From contig JAANMP010000056.1 in NCBI GenBank assembly GCA_011250595.1, forward strand, positions 1-33,502: DNA of 33,502 bases. Direction: 5' to 3'. The notes under the pieces are model-generated. The model saw only the letters and a program-made list of their open reading frames with translations, was not told where the DNA came from and ran no database searches. Shown here in pieces: positions 16,541 to 24,626 of the stretch; within the stretch, counting starts at the first letter, position 1, and each line of letters opens with the position of its first letter. Position numbers and translations under genes: made by a program. This DNA comes from Bacillus sp. MM2020_1 (lineage in GTDB: Bacteria; Bacillota; Bacilli; Bacillales; Cytobacillaceae).

Positions 16541-16624
16541 AATGAGCGGATTTTAACGTTTTATGAGCGAATATTGGGTTTCAATGAGCGAATATTGGGC
16601 TTTTATGAGCGAATTTAAAAAGTT
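16541..16624. repeat. Four tandem copies of a 21-bp unit
   Basis: Copies start at 16541, 16562, 16583 and 16604, each containing ATGAGCGRA. Units 2 and 3 share TGAGCGAATATTGGG; units 1 and 4 have diverged in the second half. Spacing is exactly 21 bp throughout. Confidence 0.9.
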
Positions 16625-16686
16625 AAATTCTTTTGAAAAGATCCTATATTTTAAATGAGTTGAGAGTTTAAATTGAATACTACACC

Positions 16687-16815
16687 GTTGATTGGAGCGG
16701 AAGGTGCGAAGACTCCTGCGGGAGTACGGGGCAGGGGAGACCCCGCAGGCGCGAAGCAACGAGGAGGCTCCCCGGCACGCCCGCGGAAAGCGAAGCACCT
16801 GGAGCGCAAATCAAC
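16687..16815. repeat. GC-rich palindromic intergenic element, MITE-like
   Basis: A 129-bp GC-rich block stands out from AT-rich surroundings. Terminal arms GTTGATT (16687-16693) / AATCAAC (16809-16815) enclose AGGTGC (16702-16707) / GCACCT (16795-16800), separated by an internal loop whose two sides both read GGAGCG. Further in, CTGCGGG (16716-16722) can pair with CCCGCGG (16780-16786), and GGGGAG (16734-16739) with CTCCCC (16768-16773), giving one long rod. Alternatively CCTGCGGG (16715-16722) pairs locally with CCCGCAGG (16742-16749). From memory, very similar elements recur between genes in many Bacillaceae genomes; I cannot check copy number here. It encodes no protein. Confidence 0.85.
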
Positions 16816-16832
16816 AGACTAATTGAAAGTCG

Positions 16833-16868
16833 TATTTATTTATTTATTTATTTATTTATTATTATTAA
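16833..16868. repeat. TTTA microsatellite
   Basis: About seven copies of the tetranucleotide TATT/TTTA (16833-16860) run into three copies of ATT. It lies between the palindromic element and the murC terminator. Confidence 0.9.
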
Positions 16869-16870
16869 AG

Positions 16871-16902
16871 AAAGGATGCCAGCAATTTCGCTGACATCCT
16901 TT
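16871..16902 (-). terminator. Terminator of murC
   Basis: A 12-bp stem with one mismatch, arms 16871-16883 and 16890-16902 around a six-base loop, lies a few bases after the murC stop. The minus-strand tail is T-rich (CTTTAATAAT). The outer arm is identical over 16 bp to part of hairpin 1 after the M29 gene, in inverted orientation. Confidence 0.75.
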
Positions 16903-16907
16903 TCATT

Positions 16908-18209
16908 TTATTTAATAAGTTGTTTTTCATATGATTCCTGGAATTTTTGAATGTCTCCGGCACCCATAAAGATTATTACGCTGTTTTCGTTCTGATTTAA
17001 TACAGAAGTATTTTCCTCGGTAATTATTTCAGAGCCTTCAATTCGATCCTGTAGATCCTTGATGGATAGTTTCCCATGGTTTTCACGAGCAGAGCCAAAG
17101 ATTTCACACAAATAGGCTTTATCTGCTTCACGCAGACTTTTTGCAAAGTCTTCCAAGAACGCTTGAGTGCGTGAAAAAGTATGTGGTTGGAAAACCGCCA
17201 CAATATTTCGATCAGGGTATTTTTGCTTAGCCGCATCAATCGTTGCTTTTATTTCTGTCGGATGATGGGCATAATCATCGATTAATATTTGTGACCCAAT
17301 CCTTTTTTCCGAAAATCTTCTTTTGACACCTTGGAAGGTAGTTAATTGGTCTTTGACTACCTCTACATTTATTTCTTCATAATGACACAAACCGATAACG
17401 GCAAGTGCATTTAACACACTATGATCGCCAAAGGATGGGATCGAGAATTTATCATAGAATGTATTGCGAATAAATACATCAAAGCTCGTTCCGTTTGTTG
17501 ATTTAACAATATTTTTGGCTTGATAGTCATTTTCATCGCCAAATCCATAAAACAAAACAGGTACCTTTGCTTGGATTTTTTGAAGCTGTTCATCATCGCC
17601 ATAAGCGAATATTCCTTTTTTTACCTGAATAGCCATTTCTTGGAATGCTGAAAAGACATCATCAATATTAGCAAAGTAATCGGGATGATCAAAATCGATA
17701 TTTGTCATAATCGCATAATCAGGAAAATAGGACAAGAAGTGTCTTCTGTATTCACAGGCTTCGAAAACAAAATATTCCGAGCCTTCTCCACCTTTGCCTG
17801 TTCCGTCGCCAATTAAAAAGGAAGTAGGCTTAGCTCCTTCAATCACATGGGCAAGCAAACCTGTAGTAGACGTCTTACCGTGCGCACCAGTAACGGCAAC
17901 ACTCGTAAAGTTCTGCATAAAGTCGCCCAAAAACCGATGGTAACGCACAATAGGAAGTCCAAGTTTCATGGCTTCTTGAATTTCCTCATGGGTATCCGGA
18001 AAAGCATTTCCTGCAATAATCGTCATTCCTGGCTTAATATTCTCTTTTTGAAAGGGAAGGATTGTTATCCCTGATTGTTCAAGGGCCAGTTGTGTAAAAA
18101 AGCGCTTTTCGACATCGGAGCCTTGCACCTTAAATTTCATATCATGTAGAACTTGTGCGAGTGCACTCATTCCAGACCCCTTTATACCTACAAAATGGTA
18201 AATAGTCAT
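16908..18209 (-). CDS. murC: UDP-N-acetylmuramate--L-alanine ligase
   Basis: Adds the first amino acid of the peptidoglycan stem peptide, ATP dependent, in the cytoplasm. The 433-residue Mur ligase has the UDP-binding loop GIKGSGMSALA (residues 8-18), the ATP loop GAHGKTSTTG (108-117), and the central and C-terminal motifs DFDHPDYF, DDYAHHPTEI and QPHTFSRT. The open frame reaches 18254, but GGAGG sits seven bases before the MTIYHFVG start. It follows sftA on the same strand after 232 bp, with a probable promoter of its own. Confidence 0.97.
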   Translation of the reverse strand: MTIYHFVGIKGSGMSALAQVLHDMKFKVQGSDVEKRFFTQLALEQSGITILPFQKENIKPGMTIIAGNAFPDTHEEIQEAMKLGLPIVRYHRFLGDFMQNFTSVAVTGAHGKTSTTGLLAHVIEGAKPTSFLIGDGTGKGGEGSEYFVFEACEYRRHFLSYFPDYAIMTNIDFDHPDYFANIDDVFSAFQEMAIQVKKGIFAYGDDEQLQKIQAKVPVLFYGFGDENDYQAKNIVKSTNGTSFDVFIRNTFYDKFSIPSFGDHSVLNALAVIGLCHYEEINVEVVKDQLTTFQGVKRRFSEKRIGSQILIDDYAHHPTEIKATIDAAKQKYPDRNIVAVFQPHTFSRTQAFLEDFAKSLREADKAYLCEIFGSARENHGKLSIKDLQDRIEGSEIITEENTSVLNQNENSVIIFMGAGDIQKFQESYEKQLIK

Positions 18210-18333
18210 AGAAGAACCTCCAACAACGTCTATCTGTAAAACAGTATATGACATCTGTCTGTATTTGCTAACAAGAAAAACTGAGTGCTAATACACCCCA
18301 AAAATTAATTAACTTTTAAAAACATATTTAATT

Positions 18334-18342
18334 ATTATACCA
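18334..18342 (-). promoter_or_regulatory. Candidate extended -10 promoter of murC
   Basis: On the minus strand TGGTATAAT is an extended -10 element with a perfect hexamer (TATAAT at 18334-18339), about 125 bp before the murC ATG. There is no good -35. It is the best promoter candidate in the sftA-murC spacer, where I see no clear terminator. Confidence 0.45.
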
Positions 18343-18441
18343 CTGTTCACCCTGAAAAACTATTTGCAATTTTAATCTTTAGCGCCGTACTTATCAGTCC
18401 ACTATATATTATTTATCCCTGCCATTAAAGAATACTATAGA

Positions 18442-21045
18442 TTAATTATTTGCACTAGCATCTTGAATGGACTCTAAATCAGCTAAAGTAATTAATACTT
18501 CACGTGCCTTGCTTCCATTGGCACTTGTAATATAGCCACTGGTCTCAAGCATATCCATCAATCTGGCGGCACGGTTGTAGCCTATTTTAAAACGTCTTTG
18601 CAGACTTGAAGTGGAGGCACCGCCTTGGTCAATAATAAATTCACAGGCTTCATAAAAAAGTTCATCTTCATTTTCAGTTACTTGTGCTTTTTTTAATAGT
18701 TCGTCTTGCTCGAACAAGTAATCGGGTTCCCGCTGCTCCCTCACATGACCTACAACAAGATCAATCTCTTCATCCGATACAAACGTTCCTTGCAAGCGGA
18801 CTGGTTTGGAAGAGCCATTTTCTAAAAATAGCATGTCTCCTCGTCCGAGTAACTTTTCTGCACCGCTAATATCAATAATGGTCCGTGAATCGACCTGTGA
18901 TGAAACGGAAAAGGCAATCCGTGTTGGAATATTTGCCTTAATTAACCCTGTAATAACATCAACTGATGGTCTTTGAGTTGCGACGATCAGATGAATACCA
19001 CAGGCCCTAGCCTTTTGAGCAATCCGACAAATGGCTTCTTCCACATCTGCAGGGGACATCATCATTAAATCTGCTAACTCATCAATAACAATTACAATAA
19101 AAGGAAGTTTATCAGAATACTGCTTATGCTTTATAGCCAATTCATTAAAGCGATTAATGTCACGAACACCGGTATGTGCAAATAATTCGTACCGTCTTTC
19201 CATTTCCTCAACTGCCCATTTTAATGCAGCCGTCGCTGCCTTGACATCTGTAATGACTGGACTAACAAGGTGTGGAATTCGATTGTATGGTGCAAGCTCC
19301 ACCATTTTTGGATCAATCAGCAGAAGCTTTAAATCTTCCGGGCTGGCTTTAAATAGTAAACTAACCAAAATGGTATTAATACAAACACTCTTTCCTGACC
19401 CGGTTGCACCAGCGATCAAGCCGTGTGGCATCTTCTTCAAATCCGTTACAATCGGTTTACCGGCAATATCCAGACCAAGGACAGCTGTTAGTGGCGAAGT
19501 AGATTCTTTAAAGATGCTGCTTTGAATAATTTCATTAATGAATACCGGTCGTGATTTTTGGTTTGGAACTTCTATCCCAATGGTATGTTTTCCGGGAATG
19601 GGAGCTTCAATCCTAATATCCCTAGCGGCAAGGCTTAACTTGATATCATCGCTTAAATTAGTTATTTTGTTTACCTTGACACCCGGCTCCGGTTGAACTT
19701 CGAAACGGGTAACAGAAGGACCTTGGGTCACATTCACCACACTGGCACCAACATTAAAGTTTTGTAGGGTTTCGTTTAATATCTCCTCTTGCTCTAGCAG
19801 CCATTTGGTATCATTCATTACTGTAACAGGAGGGTTCAGTAAACCATCTGTTGGGAAGGTATAATAACCCTCATCCGTAGTTTCTGTACTCTCTTTTTCC
19901 TTCACTGGGAAGAGATCAATTACTTGACTAACCGCCTCAGCCTGATTATTTTCTATTGGGACCTCGACCTGCTGTTCCGTAACTCTTATTCGCTTTCGCT
20001 CTTCCCATTTCTGTTTGTCTTGTTTTAACATCATCACATTAAATGGCATATGCTTCCGCTTAGGTTCAGACGGTTCAGGGTATACCTCGACTGCTTCTTC
20101 TGTGGACACGAATTCAGTTATTTTTTCAACGCCCTTTATTGAAGTCTCTGCAACAGCAATTTCTTTCAGAGCAGCCTCTAATGGATCTTCTACAACAGCA
20201 ATTAATTCAATCTCTTCCTCTATCAAATCTTCTGCTGTTGCTAATAGTTCTTCCGCTTCATGGACTGAATTATTTTCTCCCTCTTGTTGATCAACATCCG
20301 TCTCAACTTCTACAAGTGGCATTCGAACATATGGAGCAAGAATCCATTCAGGCGTTTCAGAAGCGGGAGGTTCAGTAATATCTTCCACATGTACTTCCCA
20401 ATCGTCTTCTTTTTTAGTTGTTTCTGAATCTCGTACGTGCTTGTCATTTTTTGAAGGAACCATTAACTCAATCCCTGAAATGACATCTTCCGAAGCAGTT
20501 AAGCTGTCTAACCGATTTTCAACATCATCCGGTAAAAAATGGCTCAATTCGTGCTCCACTATTGTATTCGTGTTCTTAGGCCGATTGAATCCAAAAACAG
20601 GAGAAGGAATTTCGGTTGGCTGAAAAGGGCCGCTTTTTCTTATCGAAGGTTCTTTTTTAGTTTTAGGCACTTCCATTTTAACTGTTTTTATTTCAGGTTT
20701 TTCAGTTATTATTTTTTTTACATGAACACGTTCTGTTCTTTTTTCTGGAACACGTTCTGTTCTTTTTTCTGGAACACGTCCTGTTCTTTTTTCAGGAAGT
20801 AGCTCATTTCTTTTTTGACGTAATGTTTCTTCCTTTTCCTTATGAGTTACCCTAGGGAGCGGAGGATAAGAAGGACGATAACTACCTTTTGGGTATTGAT
20901 AGGAAACTTTGGTATCTAGATCTTTTAGATTTTCATATTTGTTTAATAACGGCAGACCTTCATGTTTATGTAAAATGTAACCGTCAAATTCTTCATCCTC
21001 TTCATCTTTTTTTAATCTTTGAAAAAGGTTTTGGAACCAGCTCAA
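18442..21045 (-). CDS. sftA: Septum-associated soluble DNA translocase SftA (FtsK/SpoIIIE family)
   Basis: ATP-driven DNA pump that moves chromosome termini out of the closing septum. About 867 residues: a polar, acidic N-terminal region without membrane helices (which separates SftA from SpoIIIE and FtsK), then the RecA-like motor with Walker A GATGSGKS and Walker B IVIVIDELADLMM, the ATQRPSVDVITG motif, and a C-terminal gamma winged helix (QGGASTSSLQRRFKIGYNRAARLMDMLE) that reads orientation sequences. The frame is open to an ATG at 21069. I prefer the TTG at 21045 (protein MSWFQNLF) because homologues, as I recall, start with MSW; both starts have a GAGTGAT-like ribosome site. A 24-bp repeat lies in the linker. 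The gene stands downstream of ytpQ behind a terminator. Confidence 0.94.
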   Translation of the reverse strand: MSWFQNLFQRLKKDEEDEEFDGYILHKHEGLPLLNKYENLKDLDTKVSYQYPKGSYRPSYPPLPRVTHKEKEETLRQKRNELLPEKRTGRVPEKRTERVPEKRTERVHVKKIITEKPEIKTVKMEVPKTKKEPSIRKSGPFQPTEIPSPVFGFNRPKNTNTIVEHELSHFLPDDVENRLDSLTASEDVISGIELMVPSKNDKHVRDSETTKKEDDWEVHVEDITEPPASETPEWILAPYVRMPLVEVETDVDQQEGENNSVHEAEELLATAEDLIEEEIELIAVVEDPLEAALKEIAVAETSIKGVEKITEFVSTEEAVEVYPEPSEPKRKHMPFNVMMLKQDKQKWEERKRIRVTEQQVEVPIENNQAEAVSQVIDLFPVKEKESTETTDEGYYTFPTDGLLNPPVTVMNDTKWLLEQEEILNETLQNFNVGASVVNVTQGPSVTRFEVQPEPGVKVNKITNLSDDIKLSLAARDIRIEAPIPGKHTIGIEVPNQKSRPVFINEIIQSSIFKESTSPLTAVLGLDIAGKPIVTDLKKMPHGLIAGATGSGKSVCINTILVSLLFKASPEDLKLLLIDPKMVELAPYNRIPHLVSPVITDVKAATAALKWAVEEMERRYELFAHTGVRDINRFNELAIKHKQYSDKLPFIVIVIDELADLMMMSPADVEEAICRIAQKARACGIHLIVATQRPSVDVITGLIKANIPTRIAFSVSSQVDSRTIIDISGAEKLLGRGDMLFLENGSSKPVRLQGTFVSDEEIDLVVGHVREQREPDYLFEQDELLKKAQVTENEDELFYEACEFIIDQGGASTSSLQRRFKIGYNRAARLMDMLETSGYITSANGSKAREVLITLADLESIQDASANN
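20724..20795. repeat. Three tandem 24-bp repeats in the sftA linker
   Basis: Copies begin at 20724, 20748 and 20772, encoding an eight-residue basic unit related to RVPEKRTE. The third copy differs slightly. The repeat is in frame and lies in the disordered N-terminal region of SftA. Confidence 0.9.
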
Positions 21046-21159
21046 AACTATCACTCTTTCTACGTTCATCTATCACTCTATTTTATCAGTTTTTCATATT
21101 ATTTCGACACAATTCTTTTAAATGAGTCAAAATACATGCAGACTAAATATTGCGCATTG

Positions 21160-21189
21160 AAAAAAGATCACCTTACACGATGTGATCCT
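21160..21189 (-). terminator. Terminator of ytpQ
   Basis: Minus-strand stem GATCAC (21182-21187 side) / GTGATC (21166-21171 side) with an outer AGG extension is followed by TTTTTT (21160-21165). It lies just beyond the ytpQ stop and before sftA. Confidence 0.8.
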
Positions 21190-21202
21190 TCTTCTCATTT
21201 AA

Positions 21203-21997
21203 TTATTTATTTTTTCCTAAAATAAAAATAGGTTCTAATTCACCATTTTCATATAAAAAGGATAAGGCGGTGATTGGCACATGACCGTTTGCGAAAAAGC
21301 TCATTGCCATTTGCGCAAGCACATCATAGCCTCGATCATTACGAATATCTGCGATAATTAACACATCCTGATGTGGAACAGCTAGAACCATCGTACCGGT
21401 AATCTTCTTCTCCACTTCATGAAGAAACCCCTTATTTAATATCCGACTTGCATCGTAACCATCATTTGTATTAAGAAAATAAAAGCTATTGCCAGCCACT
21501 TGATCTTCTCTGAGGGGAGTCGACAGGGACCTTACATTAAATAAGGCAATTTCCTTGATTCTCTTTGCTTCCCAGCCCTCTTTAGCCATGATACGTGAGT
21601 CAATTAAACGATAGGTATTACCTTGATCATATGCATAATAAATTTTTGTTTCCGCTGTGTGGTCATCAATTAAGAACGGTACACCTTCTTCTGCTTCTTT
21701 CGGGAAAGACGAGGAGCGGATAACGGGAAAGATTTTTTTCTCATGATTGGTTAATTGAACGTCGTCCTCCATGGCACGGAGCCCTTCTTCGATATAATAA
21801 ACGACTTCATCAATGGCTTTTTCCTTTTCAACATGCCATTTGGCAATAATCCCGGGTAACGCTACGGTTATCCCTTTACCTGTCAGTTTACTTTCAAAGC
21901 GAAGCTGATCTTTCTCACGGTCATAGGAGATCACCCGATCTTTATTAGCCAAGCGCCGCTCTAATTCACTTTTCATTTTTCTGCTATCCATGTTCAT
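21203..21997 (-). CDS. ytpQ: YtpQ, DUF1444 family protein of unknown function
   Basis: The 264-residue cytoplasmic protein matches B. subtilis YtpQ in place, length and character (MDSRKMKSELERRLANKDRV near the start; TMVLAVPHQDVLIIADIRND near the end). There are no membrane segments and no recognisable catalytic motif; DUF1444 has no assigned activity. The start has GGAGGG eight bases upstream; a second ATG two codons on is also possible. It lies between ytpP and sftA, with a terminator on each side, so it is probably its own unit. Confidence 0.88.
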   Translation of the reverse strand: MNMDSRKMKSELERRLANKDRVISYDREKDQLRFESKLTGKGITVALPGIIAKWHVEKEKAIDEVVYYIEEGLRAMEDDVQLTNHEKKIFPVIRSSSFPKEAEEGVPFLIDDHTAETKIYYAYDQGNTYRLIDSRIMAKEGWEAKRIKEIALFNVRSLSTPLREDQVAGNSFYFLNTNDGYDASRILNKGFLHEVEKKITGTMVLAVPHQDVLIIADIRNDRGYDVLAQMAMSFFANGHVPITALSFLYENGELEPIFILGKNK

Positions 21998-22042
21998 TTG
22001 TTAATCCCTCCAATTTAGGAGCTTGCAATATTTATATTACAA

Positions 22043-22075
22043 TAAAGAACCCTCCATCTCAAAAGGTGATGGAGG
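22043..22075 (-). terminator. Terminator of ytpP
   Basis: A perfect 8-bp stem CCTCCATC (22051-22058) / GATGGAGG (22068-22075), with a T-rich minus-strand tail (GTTCTTTATT), follows the ytpP stop. Confidence 0.8.
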
Positions 22076-22087
22076 ATTTCAGAATTT

Positions 22088-22402
22088 TTATTTCAACCCC
22101 GAAATAAAACCTTCAATTTCTTCTTGTGTTTTTCGGTCCTTACTTACGAATCGGCCCAGCTCTTTACCATTTTCAAAGGCAATAAAGCTTGGGATGCCAA
22201 AGACATCTAATTGCTGGCATATCTCAATAAACTGATCACGGTCCACATGTATAAAAGTATATTCATTAAATTTGGCTTCTACTTCCGGTAGTATCGGTTC
22301 AATTACTCGACAATCCGGGCACCAGCCCGCTGAAAACATGAAAATAGTTTTCCCATGATCACGCAGCTGTTCGAATTGCTCTGTTGACTCTAAATTCTTC
22401 AA
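22088..22402 (-). CDS. ytpP: Thioredoxin-like protein YtpP
   Basis: A 104-residue thioredoxin-fold protein with the active site WCPDC (Cys28 and Cys31) and the cis-Pro segment FGIPSFIAF. It should act as a cytoplasmic thiol-disulfide reductase; work on B. subtilis has linked YtpP to removal of coenzyme A from protein thiols. The start is a TTG. The first TTG (22408) is only two bases from GGAGG, so the second (22402), eight bases away, is chosen. The gene follows the DUF84 NTPase gene by 79 bp and is closed by its own terminator. Confidence 0.92.
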   Translation of the reverse strand: MKNLESTEQFEQLRDHGKTIFMFSAGWCPDCRVIEPILPEVEAKFNEYTFIHVDRDQFIEICQQLDVFGIPSFIAFENGKELGRFVSKDRKTQEEIEGFISGLK

Positions 22403-22481
22403 ATTCAACGCCTCCGTTTGGTTTTATGCCTTACTCAATTATCTTCACAAATCATATCAGCACTAAAGCTTTTCAGTCCAA

Positions 22482-22985
22482 TTAAATGCTTCTTTTGTAT
22501 TGTCCCACTAATAGGTTCATAACATGAGTAAACATTTCCGATCGATTAACCATTCCACTTGTAAAAATCCCGACTGCGCCTTCTTGTTTCCTTACGTTTT
22601 TATTTTTTGCATAATCTTCCATGACGGGTCCGAGTTCTTCCCCTGCTCTTAATCGGACTGCTATTTCTTCAGGGAGAGGGATCCTTGCACCACCAGCAAT
22701 AATCGGCTCGCTCTCGTTCGTTACGAGAGCGCCCCAGTTACAAATGAGTAATCCGTAACTCGTTTCCTGAACGCCTCCCTCAAGTCCAATCCCAATATCT
22801 CCATTTCCTTGTTTTAAGGCGGCTGCAGCCCGATTAATGGCTCCTTTAATCGTTTCTTCATCGGAAAATGGCTGCTCGCTAACACCTGATGGGATATCTA
22901 ACGAAACAAACTCCCCTTCATGAGAGAAACTATTTTTTACCGCAGTAATTTTAGCTGGGTTCTTTGATCCAATAATAATTTTCAT
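22482..22985 (-). CDS. DUF84 family inosine/xanthosine triphosphatase
   Basis: The 167-residue protein begins MKIIIGSKNPAKITAVKNSF, the hallmark of the DUF84/YjjX family, with further conserved blocks SDEETIKGAINRA and GIGLEGGV. YjjX hydrolyses non-canonical ITP and XTP, protecting nucleotide pools from deaminated purines; the same activity is inferred here. AGGAG lies eight bases before the ATG. It sits between ytoP (58 bp upstream) and ytpP, all on one strand, so it may be cotranscribed with ytoP. I do not recall a B. subtilis counterpart at this place. Confidence 0.85.
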   Translation of the reverse strand: MKIIIGSKNPAKITAVKNSFSHEGEFVSLDIPSGVSEQPFSDEETIKGAINRAAAALKQGNGDIGIGLEGGVQETSYGLLICNWGALVTNESEPIIAGGARIPLPEEIAVRLRAGEELGPVMEDYAKNKNVRKQEGAVGIFTSGMVNRSEMFTHVMNLLVGQYKRSI

Positions 22986-23043
22986 GATGATAACTCCTCT
23001 TTTGACATATTAAAGGAGGCATAAACATGCCCCCTCCTTAATA

Positions 23044-24117
23044 TCAACTGTTAGCTTTAATGGTATCGATCATTGTTTGGTCACAGGCCTTGACTAAATT
23101 AACGATTAACTCTTTAGCCGCTGCATAATCATCTACATGAACGATAGAGGCATGGGTATGAATATATCGCGAACAAATACCGATTACCGCGCTTGGAACT
23201 CCCTCATTTGATTGATGAACACGGCCTGCATCTGTTCCGCCCTGCGAAACAAAATATTGGTATGGAATTTTATGAGTTTCCGCTGTATCGAGTACAAACT
23301 CTCTCATCCCGCGGTGCGTCACCATTGTCCGGTCAAGAATGCGGAGTAACGCCCCTTTACCTAATTGGCCAAACTCATTTTTATCACCTGTCATATCATT
23401 TGCCGGGCTTGCATCTAGTGCGAAAAAGATGTCAGGGTTTATCATGTTGGCGGCTGTTTGTGCCCCGCGTAAACCCACTTCTTCTTGAACCGTTGCTCCT
23501 GAATAAAGCGTATTTGGTAATTTTTCGTCTTTTAATTCTTGAAGCAGTTCAATCGCAAGACCGCAGCCGTAGCGATTATCCCAGGCTTTAGCTAATATCT
23601 TCTTCGGATTCGCCATTGGCGTGAATGGACAAATAGGCAAGATGGCCTGACCTGGCTTAATCCCTATTTGTTTCGCATCTTCACGATTATCGGCACCGAT
23701 ATCGATCAGCATATTTTTAATTTCCATTGGCTTGTTGCGCTTGGCATCGTCTAATAGATGTGGTGGAATCGAACCAACGACACCAATAACAGGACCATTA
23801 TTTGTCATTACTTGAACACGCTGGGCAAGTATCACCTGACTCCACCATCCGCCAAGCGGCTGAAAACGAAGCATTCCATTTTCAGTAATTGATGTTACCA
23901 TGAAGCCCACTTCATCCATATGACCAGCTACCATGACAGTAGGACCTGTCTCCGTGCCTCTTTTCACACCAAAGATGCTGCCAAGATTATCTTGTACAAT
24001 TTCATCTGAGTATTGGGATAATTGTTCCCTCATGAATTTTCTTACTAAATGTTCGTTTCCAGGGGCACCTGGAAGCTCTGTTAACGTTTGAAAAAGCTTT
24101 AAGGTTTGTTCGTTCAT
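23044..24117 (-). CDS. ytoP: M42-family metallo-aminopeptidase YtoP
   Basis: Cytoplasmic dodecameric-type aminopeptidase (glutamyl aminopeptidase/TET family). In the 357-residue sequence the M42 metal and catalytic residues are visible: His66 and Asp68 (AGHMDEVG), Asp180 (AWDNRYGCG), Glu212-Glu213 (VQEEVGLRG), Asp235 (ALDASP) and the final His in RYIHTHAS. GGAG with a second AGGA lies in front of the ATG. It is read in the same direction as the DUF84 NTPase and ytpP genes and probably heads that group. Likely role is degradation of peptides released by proteases; the substrate preference cannot be read from sequence. Confidence 0.93.
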   Translation of the reverse strand: MNEQTLKLFQTLTELPGAPGNEHLVRKFMREQLSQYSDEIVQDNLGSIFGVKRGTETGPTVMVAGHMDEVGFMVTSITENGMLRFQPLGGWWSQVILAQRVQVMTNNGPVIGVVGSIPPHLLDDAKRNKPMEIKNMLIDIGADNREDAKQIGIKPGQAILPICPFTPMANPKKILAKAWDNRYGCGLAIELLQELKDEKLPNTLYSGATVQEEVGLRGAQTAANMINPDIFFALDASPANDMTGDKNEFGQLGKGALLRILDRTMVTHRGMREFVLDTAETHKIPYQYFVSQGGTDAGRVHQSNEGVPSAVIGICSRYIHTHASIVHVDDYAAAKELIVNLVKACDQTMIDTIKANS

Positions 24118-24299
24118 TTTTCCTGAAGCTCCTTTGGTTTCTCAAATTTATTTATGTAGATAATTTTATATTACAGAATTTTGGTTTCTCTTTCCATCAA
24201 TTGAATTTAATATCGGTAATAGTATGTTCCTACCAACAAATACGATATACTGAGAGGAGAATCCTATCTTTTCCAAATTTACCTTTTGGAGGTCCTGCT

Positions 24300-24623
24300 A
24301 TGAATTGGAAGTCGTTTCTCCTCGGTGCAGCCGTTGGTATCATCGGAGGATATGCTGCAAAAGAAGTTATTGCCTGTAAAACGCATGTCTCACCTGAAAA
24401 AGTCTTAGAACAAGTGAAAAAACAATTTAATCAGAATGGGCCAATCAGTGGATCATGGATACATATGGAAGCAGAGCCGTATGAAAAGCAGCAAATCAAT
24501 TATCGTGTCTACAAGGGTGGAATATCTAAAAATAACAATGGTACAGCCGAGCAATTTGAATTTATTGCAGATGCGCAAACAGGAACACTTATCGACGTTC
24601 GTACCTTATCTGATATATCTTAA
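24300..24623 (+). CDS. ytzB: YtzB, small anchored PepSY-domain protein
   Basis: The 107-residue product has an N-terminal hydrophobic segment (FLLGAAVGIIGGYAA, about 5-19), which may be a signal anchor, followed by a PepSY-like domain (SPEKVLEQVKKQF through EFIADAQTGTLIDVRTLS). PepSY domains are found on membrane or exported proteins that regulate peptidases or bind metals. The open frame extends to 24201, but GGAGG lies six bases before this ATG and length then matches B. subtilis YtzB. Single-gene plus-strand unit with a terminator shared with ytnP. Confidence 0.88.
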   Translation: MNWKSFLLGAAVGIIGGYAAKEVIACKTHVSPEKVLEQVKKQFNQNGPISGSWIHMEAEPYEKQQINYRVYKGGISKNNNGTAEQFEFIADAQTGTLIDVRTLSDIS

Positions 24624-24626
24624 CCG

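Noticed and set aside
16553..16798. 81-codon minus-strand frame across the palindromic element and the 21-bp repeat
   Set aside because: Its repetitive C-terminus (SLIETQYSLIK) is just the translated 21-bp repeat and its N-terminus is the GC-rich element; there is no ribosome site.
23010..23041. Hairpin between ytoP and the DUF84 gene
   Set aside because: The stem needs a three-base bulge and has a poor T-run on the minus strand; it may be weak or functionless, so ytoP and the DUF84 gene may well be cotranscribed.
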